Shown here piece after piece: positions 1 to 7,548 of a stretch of 64,000 nt of DNA. This stretch comes from Sphingomonas faeni (GTDB lineage: Bacteria > Pseudomonadota > Alphaproteobacteria > Sphingomonadales > Sphingomonadaceae). The stretch spans positions 1,596,501-1,660,500 of the forward strand of contig NZ_JAUSZF010000001.1 of NCBI RefSeq assembly GCF_030817315.1. The letters run 5' to 3'. Every line of letters begins with the position of its first letter. Within the stretch, counting starts at the first letter, position 1. The notes beneath the pieces were generated by a model. That model was not told the DNA's origin, did no database searches, and was given only the letters and a program-made list of their open reading frames with translations. A program made the translations under genes and the position numbers.

Positions 1-413
1 GCCACCGAATCGACGAGGATGCCGAGCCGTTCGAGCCGCGCCAGCCACGCGGTTAGCGCTGCAGGGCGCGCGGATTGGATACCGACCCGAACCCGGCTCG
101 CCCCATCCTGATCGAGCGAGGCGAGCGCGAACCCGGCCTGGTCTGCCTCGGCGCGCACGACGTCGGCCAGCGTACCGGTCAACGGCGTCGCGCGCGCCCG
201 CTGGATATCGCGCAACGTCGCGACCTGCGCTCGCGTCTCGCCGAGCCGCGTAACGGCGTCGGCATGACGCTCGCGGGCGCTCGACAGGCCATCGCCGACC
301 GGGCGTATGATCACGGCCCACAGCAACGTCAGCACCGCGAGCGCAGCCATTGCGAGCAGCAGCCGCCGCTCCCTGAGCGAGCGCCCTTCGAACCACGTCT
401 TCAGTCCGGTCAT
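1..413 (-). CDS. gspM: GspM, type II secretion inner-membrane protein (3' end missing)
   Basis: Translation from ATG at 413 begins MTGLKTWFEGRSLRERRLLL, followed by one hydrophobic segment (about residues 21-38, ending WAVIIRP) and a periplasmic region with heptad-like Ala/Arg/Glu composition. This is the layout of GspM: short cytoplasmic tail, one membrane helix, coiled coil and a ferredoxin-like domain. GspM works with GspL in the inner-membrane platform that links the ATPase GspE to pseudopilus assembly. The start overlaps the gspL stop as ATGA, like most junctions in this operon. The gene runs off the left edge, so 137 codons are visible. Identity rests mainly on position after gspL and topology; sequence conservation in GspM is low. 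Confidence 0.85.
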   Translation of the reverse strand, partial: MTGLKTWFEGRSLRERRLLLAMAALAVLTLLWAVIIRPVGDGLSSARERHADAVTRLGETRAQVATLRDIQRARATPLTGTLADVVRAEADQAGFALASLDQDGASRVRVGIQSARPAALTAWLARLERLGILVDSV

Positions 414-1495
414 CGTCCGCTCTCCGGGCTGATCGTTAGTTCACCCGTCACGCGACCGGCCGCCGCCTGGAACACGCCCGCGCGGACCGAAAAGCCTGCG
501 TCTTCGAGCGCCCGCTTCAGGTCGGTCGCCAGCGCTTCGCGCTCAACCGCCACCGACAGGCGCAGGTCGCCGTTCGCCTGGAAATCGAGCGCGGTGACTT
601 CGGTGCCCGGCGTCGCGCGTATCGCCGCGAATACTGCCGCAGTCGTGTTGGTGAACCCGAGCCCCGGCCCCCGCACGCGCGACAGGCGCTCGTCGAGCTG
701 CCGATCCGCGTCGACCACCGTCTCGCCGCGCGGCAGGCCGGTTACCGCCACGGTGTTCGCCTCAGCTTCCAGAGCGTCGGCACCGAAGCTGTATTTGGCG
801 ATACGGACCAGCGAGATCGCCAACGTCACCGCCAGGATCGTCAGCGACAACAGTGCCAGTCGCCGGATCAGCCCCCAGTCGATCGCGAACCGTCGCCGTC
901 GTGCGAATGGTCCCTGCCGCAGATCGAGAGGCGGTGACGCAACCGCAGCAACGATGGCGGCCTCCAATGTCTCACGGCCAGTGGTAGTCGGCGCGCTGCC
1001 GCCGGTTACCAACTCGGTCAGCCGTGCCTCGTCGGCAAATCCGCTCGACGTGCCGCGCACCACGCCGCTGCCGGCGAGTTCAGCACGCGCATATCCTTCA
1101 TCAGGCCGTGGCAGGAGCATCGGCGCGGGAATGACCGAGACGGGATCGACACCCGCCTCGGCGAGCATTCGCAGCCAGTCGCGCATCGTCGCGGCGCCGA
1201 CGACACCAATCGGCCTGTCGCTCGCGCCTTCGTCCCCGACCGCGACATGCAGTTCGGCAAGCGGCGACGCGCTCGCCTCACTGGCGAGGATCCGCGCGGC
1301 CGCCGTCGCCTGCGCCGCCGATCGCGACGGCAGTTCCGCCCAGTGCAGCGTCACCGCATCGGCGGGCGCCACGGCGATCGTCTCGTCGTCGATCGCATCG
1401 GGGATACCCTCCCCCTCCCCGACCACGCGCGCATCGACGACGCGCATCCAGCGATATCCGGTCTCGCCGGCAGGGAGGAACAGTAAGGTCGTCAT
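410..1495 (-). CDS. gspL: GspL, type II secretion cytoplasmic/inner-membrane platform protein
   Basis: 361 aa protein starting MTTLLFLPAGETGYRWMRV at 1495, where ATG overlaps the gspK stop by 4 bp; the frame stays open further upstream but that part is antisense-like gspK shadow. The N-terminal two thirds form the actin-like cytoplasmic domain that docks GspE. One transmembrane helix follows (LALLSLTILAVTLAISLVRI, about residues 230-250), then a periplasmic ferredoxin-like domain ending with FQAAAGRVTGELTISPESGR. GspL anchors the secretion ATPase to the membrane and pairs with GspM, encoded immediately downstream. Size and topology fit the family. Confidence 0.92.
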   Translation of the reverse strand: MTTLLFLPAGETGYRWMRVVDARVVGEGEGIPDAIDDETIAVAPADAVTLHWAELPSRSAAQATAAARILASEASASPLAELHVAVGDEGASDRPIGVVGAATMRDWLRMLAEAGVDPVSVIPAPMLLPRPDEGYARAELAGSGVVRGTSSGFADEARLTELVTGGSAPTTTGRETLEAAIVAAVASPPLDLRQGPFARRRRFAIDWGLIRRLALLSLTILAVTLAISLVRIAKYSFGADALEAEANTVAVTGLPRGETVVDADRQLDERLSRVRGPGLGFTNTTAAVFAAIRATPGTEVTALDFQANGDLRLSVAVEREALATDLKRALEDAGFSVRAGVFQAAAGRVTGELTISPESGR

Positions 1496-2490
1496 GATGG
1501 CTCGCCCCATTGCCGCGATACGAGCTGCGCGGGAAGTCGGTTCGCGTCGATCAGCGCACGTTCCTGCATTTGCGTAGTGCCTAGCGTCACGTCGATATCG
1601 AGCGTGAACCATGTCGACAGCATCTGCGCATCGACTCCAGGCGCTATATTCGCCGCACCTAGCAGCGACGCACCCTTCTGCAACTCGTCGATGGTCGCAT
1701 AACCCTGCACCGGTCGCCGCAGCAGCAATTGCTGCGCGCCCCCGACCGACAGCGTATCGGGATACATCATCGCCAACAGCACGCTCTGTTCGGGCAGCAG
1801 CGTGTTGACGTTGATCGGCGAAGGCCTGGCGAATGGCAACGTGCAGATCCACGGCCGGATCTTCGCGTAGATATCCGGCGTCATCCCGGCGATGGCGCGC
1901 AGTTCGCTGGGGTCGCTCATCAGCGTGCTGGCCGTGCGATACGCTGGATCGCGACCGAGATACGCGCCGTCCTCGGCCCCCATCGGCTGCTGGTCCTGAT
2001 CGCTGTCGATCCAGTCCGTCGTGCCCGCCGCGACCTGTTCCGCGACCTGCGCCGGCACGTCGAGCAGCCGCATCAGGCGGACGAACTGCGGTCGCACGTC
2101 GCCGCGCGCGACGTACACGCCCGGCGTGGTCATGCCGACCAGCGAGTTCAGGTTGAAACAGTTCGCGCCGTCACGGACGCGCGCGGTCGCGAAGCCACCG
2201 GGGACCGGCAGGCCGAACGGCGTATTGCTCCAGCCGCCAGCCAGCGTGACCTGCTTGGGTTTTGACGCGAGTAAGTTCGAGACGCGGGTCAGCGCCATCG
2301 TCTCCGCCGCGAGTGCATAGGCGCGCGCCTGCTCGCCGGTCGCGGCGTTGCTCGCAAGCCGTGTCGACAGCCGCAGTTTCTCCAGCGCCGCGCCCGCCAT
2401 CACCGCGATGATCGCGACGAGCATCAGCACGGTGAGCAACGCCGCACCCCGTTCTTGCCCACGTCGAATACCCGGATCAGGTGCGCGCAC
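1492..2490 (-). CDS. gspK: GspK, minor pseudopilin at the pseudopilus tip
   Basis: 332 aa if read from GTG at 2490, which overlaps the gspJ end by 14 bp and gives VRAPDPGIRRGQERGAALLT; an ATG further upstream (2547) would add residues that only repeat the gspJ shadow. The prepilin site is G15/A16 followed by the hydrophobic stretch ALLTVLMLVAIIAVMAGAAL. GspK is unusual among pseudopilins in having a large alpha-helical insert, present here (DSDQDQQPMGAEDGAYLGRD is the acidic loop that in homologues binds calcium). GspK caps the GspI-GspJ-GspK tip complex that starts pseudopilus growth. Position between gspJ and gspL confirms the call; the exact start is less sure. Confidence 0.93.
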   Translation of the reverse strand: MRAPDPGIRRGQERGAALLTVLMLVAIIAVMAGAALEKLRLSTRLASNAATGEQARAYALAAETMALTRVSNLLASKPKQVTLAGGWSNTPFGLPVPGGFATARVRDGANCFNLNSLVGMTTPGVYVARGDVRPQFVRLMRLLDVPAQVAEQVAAGTTDWIDSDQDQQPMGAEDGAYLGRDPAYRTASTLMSDPSELRAIAGMTPDIYAKIRPWICTLPFARPSPINVNTLLPEQSVLLAMMYPDTLSVGGAQQLLLRRPVQGYATIDELQKGASLLGAANIAPGVDAQMLSTWFTLDIDVTLGTTQMQERALIDANRLPAQLVSRQWGEPS

Positions 2491-3196
2491 CGGGCGTCTC
2501 CTGTCCAGGAGGTGTGGCGGCCGGTGGGGTCGTGGCGGTACCAGTTCCATCAGATGGCGCCGGGACGTAACTGGTACCGATAAGGAACATCTGACGAAAC
2601 TGCGTCCCATCGTCGCGCTGGACGGTCAGTTCAATCGCGTCGGGCAACGGCCTGCCGCTCGCGCCATCCCAGCGATCGCTCCAGGCACCCGCGATGCGAT
2701 AGCGCAGTCCGACCTGGCGGACTTTGGTGAGCAACGCGGCGGGCGGCAGCGGCTGCGCGCCGTCGACCATCGGATAGGCGATCCGCTGGAGCGTGCCGCC
2801 GTCGACGCGGTAAGCGACCTTCTGCATGCTGGACCGCGCCGCGCCGTCGATGTTGCTCCACCCTGCACGGACGAGTCGCAGCATCGGCGTGACGCCCGAC
2901 CCGCTCTCGCCGACGAACGCGGGAATGCTGGTGCCGGCCTCATCGCGGCTGGTGCGGTTCGACGCTTGGGCGAGATCGGCCGATAGGATCGACATCGTCC
3001 GGGTCAGCGCGCTGATGTCGTCGAGCTTCGCGGCGGTCGAGCTCTGCGCCTTCACGCTGAACGACAGGATCGCGACACCCGTCGCTGCGATCATGCCGAA
3101 GATCATCAGCGACACCATCACTTCGATAAGCGTGAAACCGGCTTCCGTGCTTTCCTGCCGTTCCACGGCGACGGCCGGGGCCCAGTTGGGGGACAT
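2477..3196 (-). CDS. gspJ: GspJ, minor pseudopilin whose N-terminus comes from a palindromic repeat
   Basis: 239 aa read from ATG at 3196. The prepilin peptidase site is G20/F21 in STEAGFTLIEVMVSLMIFGM, a classic type IV pilin-like N-terminus. The body has GspJ features such as LRLVRAGWSN and VQRDDGTQFRQMFLI, and a Thr/Pro-rich tail. GspJ joins GspI and GspK in the pseudopilus tip. The first 12 codons (MSPNWAPAVAVE) and the start codon lie inside family-B palindromic element 3160-3249, so this element either replaced the original start or lengthened the leader. Earlier in-frame starts upstream would cross the rest of the element and the gspI tail. Unlike its neighbours, gspJ does not overlap the gene before it: 62 bp separate it from gspI. 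Confidence 0.92.
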   Translation of the reverse strand: MSPNWAPAVAVERQESTEAGFTLIEVMVSLMIFGMIAATGVAILSFSVKAQSSTAAKLDDISALTRTMSILSADLAQASNRTSRDEAGTSIPAFVGESGSGVTPMLRLVRAGWSNIDGAARSSMQKVAYRVDGGTLQRIAYPMVDGAQPLPPAALLTKVRQVGLRYRIAGAWSDRWDGASGRPLPDAIELTVQRDDGTQFRQMFLIGTSYVPAPSDGTGTATTPPAATPPGQETPGART

Positions 3197-3249
3197 AGGT
3201 GTTCGCTTGCTAGGCTTACCCAGCTGGGCCCCGACCTTCGCCGTGGAAC
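3160..3249. repeat. Family B palindromic element overlapping the gspJ start
   Basis: A 90-bp inverted repeat with arms ending GTTCCACGGCG / CGCCGTGGAAC and the family-B inner core GGCCGGGGCCCAGTTGGG and its complement. Its left 37 bp are translated as the first residues of GspJ. All other B copies in the window are purely intergenic. Confidence 0.85.
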
Positions 3250-3258
3250 GAAGCACCC

Positions 3259-3630
3259 TCACATCACCATCCGCGGCGCGGGTCGCACCATGGTCAGGCG
3301 GCCGAGTTGCGTGCCGGTCCGGTCGGCGACGGCCACGTCGATCCGCAACACGCTCGATCCCCCGAGCGCACTGACCTGCCGCGTCCACGTCCACGCTTGC
3401 CCGCCGTTCGTCTCGACACCCGTGACGCGGCCTGCCGTCGGTGGCTGCGCGCTGGTGACCGCGTCGATCGCCACGTTGCGAGCGACCATCTGCGCGACCA
3501 GCGTTTCGTCGAGGATCGACGCGCCGCGTATCGTCGCGCTCTCCAAACGCACGAGCGCCATCGCCGCGAGGCTGAAGACTGCCAGCGCGACCATGATCTC
3601 TATTAGGGTGAAGCCGCGCTCAGCCCGCAT
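3259..3630 (-). CDS. gspI: GspI, minor pseudopilin
   Basis: 123 aa, start MRAERGFTLIEIMVALAVFS with a prepilin cleavage site at G6/F7 and the conserved Glu at +5 of the mature protein. Short length (about 120 aa) and the LARMA/LVRLE-type helix are typical of GspI, the pseudopilin that nucleates the GspI-J-K tip complex. The start overlaps the gspH end by 11 bp, indicating translational coupling. No anomalies other than the repeat element that follows its stop and precedes gspJ. Confidence 0.93.
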   Translation of the reverse strand: MRAERGFTLIEIMVALAVFSLAAMALVRLESATIRGASILDETLVAQMVARNVAIDAVTSAQPPTAGRVTGVETNGGQAWTWTRQVSALGGSSVLRIDVAVADRTGTQLGRLTMVRPAPRMVM

Positions 3631-4090
3631 CGGCTCTTACGCTGCCGTCGGCGTCGATGTGGATCGTCGCCGCCACCCCGCCACGATCGAGCCGGATCTC
3701 TGCCGGCCGATCAACGAGGCCGGTCGGGTCGAACGTCACGCGCAGGCGGCCGCTGGTGTCGCCGATGCTGGCCCTGGTCCCGTCGTTCCAGCGTTCGACG
3801 CGCATCGGTTTCTCCGCGATCGGGGTCCAGCCGCCGGCCATGCGCCGATCGAACCCGTAGCCGCCGCCGGAGATCCAGACACTCACCGGACGCGCCTCGA
3901 CAATCGCCGAATCGTGCGCGGCGCGGGCGCGCAACGCGAAGCGCGTCGCCTCGTCGAGCACACGGCCACGCGGGTCCGGCATGACAAGCACGGCCACGGC
4001 CGATGCGAGACCGATGATCGTGACGACGACCATCAGCTCGACCAACGTGAAACCGCCTTCGCGCTTATTGCCAGCTGCCGATATCGGCAT
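3620..4090 (-). CDS. gspH: GspH, minor pseudopilin
   Basis: 156 aa from ATG at 4090 (MPISAAGNKREGGFTLVELM); cleavage site G13/F14. The frame is open further upstream but only over the gspG coding sequence, so the internal ATG is preferred; it overlaps the gspG 3' end by 26 bp. The C-terminal part (VSVWISGGGYGFDRRMAGGW, VTFDPTGLVDRPAEIRL) is a GspH-type beta domain. GspH sits below the tip of the pseudopilus in the periplasm. Call supported by order between gspG and gspI. Confidence 0.92.
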   Translation of the reverse strand: MPISAAGNKREGGFTLVELMVVVTIIGLASAVAVLVMPDPRGRVLDEATRFALRARAAHDSAIVEARPVSVWISGGGYGFDRRMAGGWTPIAEKPMRVERWNDGTRASIGDTSGRLRVTFDPTGLVDRPAEIRLDRGGVAATIHIDADGSVRADAG

Positions 4091-4517
4091 CGATCCCCTC
4101 GCCGCCTTCCTTACCGTCCGCACCGAAGGTCCAGACGTCGGCCTCACCGTGCGTGCCAGGCGAGGCATAGAGATACGGGCGACCCCAGGGATCGTTCGGC
4201 AACTTCTTCAGATACCCGCCACGCTGATAGCGCGAGGGATCGGTCAGGCCGGCGGGTGCGGTGACGAGCGCGTTCAGTCCCTGCGTGGTGTTGGGGAAGG
4301 TCATGTTCTGGAGCTTGTAGAGTTCCAGCCCGCCCTCGATCTGCGCGATGTCGGCCTTCGCCTTCTGGATCCGCGCGGTGTCGCCCGAGGGCAACACGTT
4401 GAGCGCGACGATCGTCGCGAGCAGGCCGATGATCACGATCACGACCATGAGCTCGACGAGGGTAAAGCCTGCCTCGCGGCGACGTTTCTTCAGTTCGGGA
4501 CGCATACGAAACCTCAT
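4065..4517 (-). CDS. gspG: GspG, major pseudopilin
   Basis: 150 aa; leader MRFRMRPELKKRRREAG then F18, giving mature N-terminus FTLVELMVVIVIIGLLATIV, nearly the family consensus. The C-terminal region LPNDPWGRPYLYASPG and FGADGKEGGEG carries the GspG calcium-site loop. GspG polymerises into the periplasmic pseudopilus that pushes substrates through the secretin. ATG at 4517 overlaps the gspF stop (ATGA); ATG at 4505 is an alternative that shortens the leader by four residues. Confidence 0.97.
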   Translation of the reverse strand: MRFRMRPELKKRRREAGFTLVELMVVIVIIGLLATIVALNVLPSGDTARIQKAKADIAQIEGGLELYKLQNMTFPNTTQGLNALVTAPAGLTDPSRYQRGGYLKKLPNDPWGRPYLYASPGTHGEADVWTFGADGKEGGEGIDADIGSWQ

Positions 4518-5740
4518 TGTCCGGCCAGCGTGTTGAGCTGGAGGATCGGGAGCAGGATGGATAGCACGATCGTCGCGACGATTCCGCCCATCACGACGAT
4601 GATCAGCGGCTCGAGCAACGAGAGTGCGGTGGCGGTAAAGCGGTCGAATTCGCGTTCGAGATAGTCGGCGGCGCGCTCCAGCATTTCGTCGAGACGGCCT
4701 GCTGCCTCACCCGACGCTGCGAGATACGTCAGCAACGGGGGGAAGACGCCCGCCCGGCGCATCGCGGCGGAAAGCGATCCACCACCGCGGATCGCATCGA
4801 CGATCTGGTCCGATGCCTGGCGGAGCCGACGGTTGTGGATCGTGCTGGCGGTGAGATTGAGACCATCGAGCAGCGGCAGGCGGCTAGCGACCATCGTGCC
4901 GAGCGTACGCGCCATCCGGGCAGCATGGAGATCGCGCAGGAGGCGCCCGAGCATCGGAATGCGGAGCAGCCAGCTGTCGAAGGCGAGGCGGAAGGTGGGG
5001 TCCTTGAGGGCGCGCCACAAAAGTAGGTTAGACAGGGTTAGGCCAAGAACGATCACCCACCAATAGCCGACCAGGAAGGCCGAGAAGGCCATCACCATCC
5101 GCGTAAGTAACGGTAATTGCTGGCCAACTGTATCGAATTGCTCGACCACCTGGGGCACAACGAACATCATCAGCGCGGTCACGACGCCGAGCGCGACGAG
5201 CGCGAGGATAGAGGGATAGGCCAGCGCGGTGATGAGCTTGCCGCGGATTTCAGCCTGGCGTTCGAGCAGGGCCGCAAGGCGATCGAGAATGGTCGGGAGC
5301 GAGCCCGAACTTTCACCGGCGGAGACCATGGCGCGGTAAAGCGGCGGGAAACTCTTCGGCTCGCGCGCCATCGCGTCGGCGAGCCTCCGGCCTTCGACGA
5401 CGCCGGCATGGACGTGCTGGACGATCGTGCGGACGCTGTCCTGTTCGGTCTGGCGGGTGATCGTGCGGAGGGATTCCTCCAGCGGAGAAACGCGGTTCAA
5501 GGTCGCGAGCTGGCGCGTGAAGAGCGTGAGATTCTTGCCCGACATCTTCGGCGTACCGAGCTGGAGGCCGAAGAGCGGGCGGCCCTTCGTTGCCTGAGGC
5601 GGCGCGCCGGGGGTGATCTTCACGACGTAGAATTTGCGCGCGTCGAGGGTGGCGCGCGCGACGTCCATGTCGGGCGCAGCGACATGGCCGCGGCGTTCGG
5701 CGCCCTTCGTGTCGATCGCGATGTAGTCGAAATCAGCCAC
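4514..5740 (-). CDS. gspF: GspF, inner-membrane platform protein
   Basis: 408 aa polytopic protein with the duplicated T2SSF domain: first copy around residues 70-190 (LFTRQLATLNRVSPLEESLR; FPPLYRAMVSAGESSGSLP), second around 270-395 (ARTLGTMVASRLPLLDGLNL; PPLLTYLAASGEAAGRLDEM). Three membrane helices follow the copies, the last near the C-terminus (IIVVMGGIVATIVLSILLPI). GspF couples GspE ATP hydrolysis to pseudopilin extraction. It is separated from gspE by 122 bp that hold a family A palindrome; downstream it overlaps gspG. Confidence 0.97.
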   Translation of the reverse strand: MADFDYIAIDTKGAERRGHVAAPDMDVARATLDARKFYVVKITPGAPPQATKGRPLFGLQLGTPKMSGKNLTLFTRQLATLNRVSPLEESLRTITRQTEQDSVRTIVQHVHAGVVEGRRLADAMAREPKSFPPLYRAMVSAGESSGSLPTILDRLAALLERQAEIRGKLITALAYPSILALVALGVVTALMMFVVPQVVEQFDTVGQQLPLLTRMVMAFSAFLVGYWWVIVLGLTLSNLLLWRALKDPTFRLAFDSWLLRIPMLGRLLRDLHAARMARTLGTMVASRLPLLDGLNLTASTIHNRRLRQASDQIVDAIRGGGSLSAAMRRAGVFPPLLTYLAASGEAAGRLDEMLERAADYLEREFDRFTATALSLLEPLIIVVMGGIVATIVLSILLPILQLNTLAGQ

Positions 5741-5745
5741 GACGT

Positions 5746-5854
5746 GCCCCCCTCCCTGAAAGGGAGGGGTTGGGGGTGGGTCGGTTTGTTAGGCGGAAGG
5801 CGGTGGCCCGAGCCGGCCGACCCACCCCCGGCCCCTCCCTTTCAGGGAGGGGGG
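5746..5854. repeat. Family A palindromic element between gspE and gspF
   Basis: About 109 bp; each arm is itself a hairpin (CCCCTCCCTGAAAGGGAGGG on the left, CCTCCCTTTCAGGGAGGG on the right), and the arms are joined by GGGGGTGGGT ... ACCCACCCCC. It fills nearly the whole gspE-gspF gap inside the operon and could act as a transcript stabiliser or partial terminator. Confidence 0.88.
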
Positions 5855-5862
5855 CAGAAGGG

Positions 5863-7548
5863 TTACGCATTGGCCACCTCTTCCACGACTTCGGACGTGT
5901 CGCGGCGGGATACTCGGACGGCTTCTTCTGCCGTGGTCTGGCCGGACAGGACTAGGTCGCGCGCGGACTGTGCCAGGTTCGGAGACTTCGCAAAGGCGTG
6001 CGCGGTAATCTCCGATTCGTGGCCGTCGGTGTTGATCAGACGACGGATGGTGTCGTCGATGCGGACGGCTTCGAACACACCGATGCGCCCCTTGTAGCCA
6101 GTCTGGTTGCAGTCCTCGCAGCCTTGCGCGACGTAAATGACCGCGTCTGGCGCAATCCCGAGCAGGGGCGCAACGGTGTCCGATGCGGGCACGGCCTTGC
6201 GACAGGTCGGACAAAGCCGCCGCACCAGCCGCTGCGCAATCACCGCGCGCAACGTCGAGGCCAGCAGGAAGCTCTCGACCTTCATGTCGCGCATGCGGGT
6301 GATCGCGCCGATCGCGTCGTTGGTGTGGACGGTCGACAGCACGAGATGGCCGGTGAGCGATGCCTGCACCGCGATCTCGGCAGTCTCGCGGTCGCGGATT
6401 TCGCCGACCATCACGACATCGGGATCCTGGCGAAGGATCGCGCGCAGGCCCGCCGCGAAGGTCAGGCCGACCTTCGGGTTCACCTGCGTCTGACCGACGC
6501 CGTCGACGGCGTACTCGACCGGGTCCTCGACCGTCAGGATGTTGCGGCTGCCGTCGTTGAGCAGGCGTAGCGCGGCATAGAGCGAGGTGGTCTTGCCCGA
6601 ACCAGTCGGGCCGGTGACGAGGATGATGCCGTTGGGCTCGCTCAGCGCCTCGTTCAGCAGCGCGAACAGCGAGGGCGGCAGTCCGAGCGCCTCCAGGTCG
6701 ATGCCGGCGTTTTCCTTGTCGAGGATACGCAGCACCACGCGCTCGCCCGCCCGCGATGGCAACGTCGAGACACGGACGTCGAGCAGTTTGCCGCCCAGCG
6801 TCAGGCCCATGCGGCCGTCCTGCGGCACGCGGCGCTCGGCGATGTCGAGGCGCGCCATCACCTTGATGCGGCTGACGACGACCGGCGCGACGTTGGGCGG
6901 CATGCGCAACGTCTCGCGCAGCACGCCGTCGATCCGCATACGGACGACGAGGCCGGTCTCATACGGCTCGATGTGGATGTCCGACACGCCGTTGCGCGCG
7001 GCGTCGGCGATGATGCCGTTGATCAGGCGGATCGCGGGCGCATCGTCGGCGGTGTCGAGCAGATCCTCCGCGGTCGGCATGTCGCCCGCGAGCAGGTCGA
7101 GTTCGTCGCCCATGCCAACCGCAGCGAGCGCGTTGGCCTGGCCGTCCATCGCGTAGACGTTCGACAGGAGGCGGTCGAAGGCGATCTGTTCGACGAAGGT
7201 CACGTCGAACGGGCGGGCGAGATAGCGGCGAAGTTCCAGCAGGACTTTCGGGTCTGCGCCGGCGCGCATGGCGATCGTGAGGTGCGAGTCGGTGTCGGTG
7301 TGGTCGACGACGACGCCGAACTTTCTGGCAAAGGCGTAGGGGATGGTGATCTGGGGAAGGTCGATCTCGCCAGCGCTGGAGGAGACCACATCGCTTCCCC
7401 CCTCCCGCAAGCGGGAGGGGCCGGGGGTGGGCTCGCGCTCTCCGTCAGCGATACCGATGAAGGAGGTCGGGCGCCCACCCCCGGCCCCTCCCGCTTGCGG
7501 GAGGGGGGAAGGAAGAGCGTCGATCTCGTGGCCTTCGCGAATGATCAT
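5863..7548 (-). CDS. gspE: GspE, secretion ATPase, with a repeat-derived insert near the N-terminus
   Basis: 561 aa. Start ATG 7548 overlaps the gspD stop as ATGA. Residues 14-51 (from SPLPQAGGAG to PSRLREGG) are encoded by a family A palindrome; the recognisable GspE domain resumes at about residue 60 (EIDLPQITIPYAFARKFGVV). The ATPase core has Walker A GPTGSGKTTSLYAAL, Asp box, Walker B DPDVVMVGEIRD, His box LVLSTVHTNDA, and a zinc-binding CPTC...CEDC pair. GspE is the cytoplasmic hexameric motor of type II secretion, docked to GspL. The insert falls in the flexible N-terminal region, so the protein is probably functional. An alternative is initiation downstream of the insert, but no in-frame start with a good ribosome site is obvious and the ATGA junction favours 7548. 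Confidence 0.95.
   Translation of the reverse strand: MIIREGHEIDALPSPLPQAGGAGGGRPTSFIGIADGEREPTPGPSRLREGGSDVVSSSAGEIDLPQITIPYAFARKFGVVVDHTDTDSHLTIAMRAGADPKVLLELRRYLARPFDVTFVEQIAFDRLLSNVYAMDGQANALAAVGMGDELDLLAGDMPTAEDLLDTADDAPAIRLINGIIADAARNGVSDIHIEPYETGLVVRMRIDGVLRETLRMPPNVAPVVVSRIKVMARLDIAERRVPQDGRMGLTLGGKLLDVRVSTLPSRAGERVVLRILDKENAGIDLEALGLPPSLFALLNEALSEPNGIILVTGPTGSGKTTSLYAALRLLNDGSRNILTVEDPVEYAVDGVGQTQVNPKVGLTFAAGLRAILRQDPDVVMVGEIRDRETAEIAVQASLTGHLVLSTVHTNDAIGAITRMRDMKVESFLLASTLRAVIAQRLVRRLCPTCRKAVPASDTVAPLLGIAPDAVIYVAQGCEDCNQTGYKGRIGVFEAVRIDDTIRRLINTDGHESEITAHAFAKSPNLAQSARDLVLSGQTTAEEAVRVSRRDTSEVVEEVANA
7396..7509. repeat. Family A palindromic element inside gspE
   Basis: Inverted repeat with arms CCCCCCTCCCGCAAGCGGGA and its mirror CCCCTCCCGCTTGCGGGAGG, joined by GGGGGTGGG...CCCACCCCC. 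Its net length is a multiple of three (about 114 bp, 38 codons) and it has no stop in the gspE frame. It is the same subtype as the copy between ilvB and ilvN (52844-52962). Confidence 0.88.

Noticed and set aside
75..1577. Long open frame antisense to gspL
   Set aside because: Arg/Ser-rich composition typical of GC-rich shadow frames; gspL on the other strand has clear domains.
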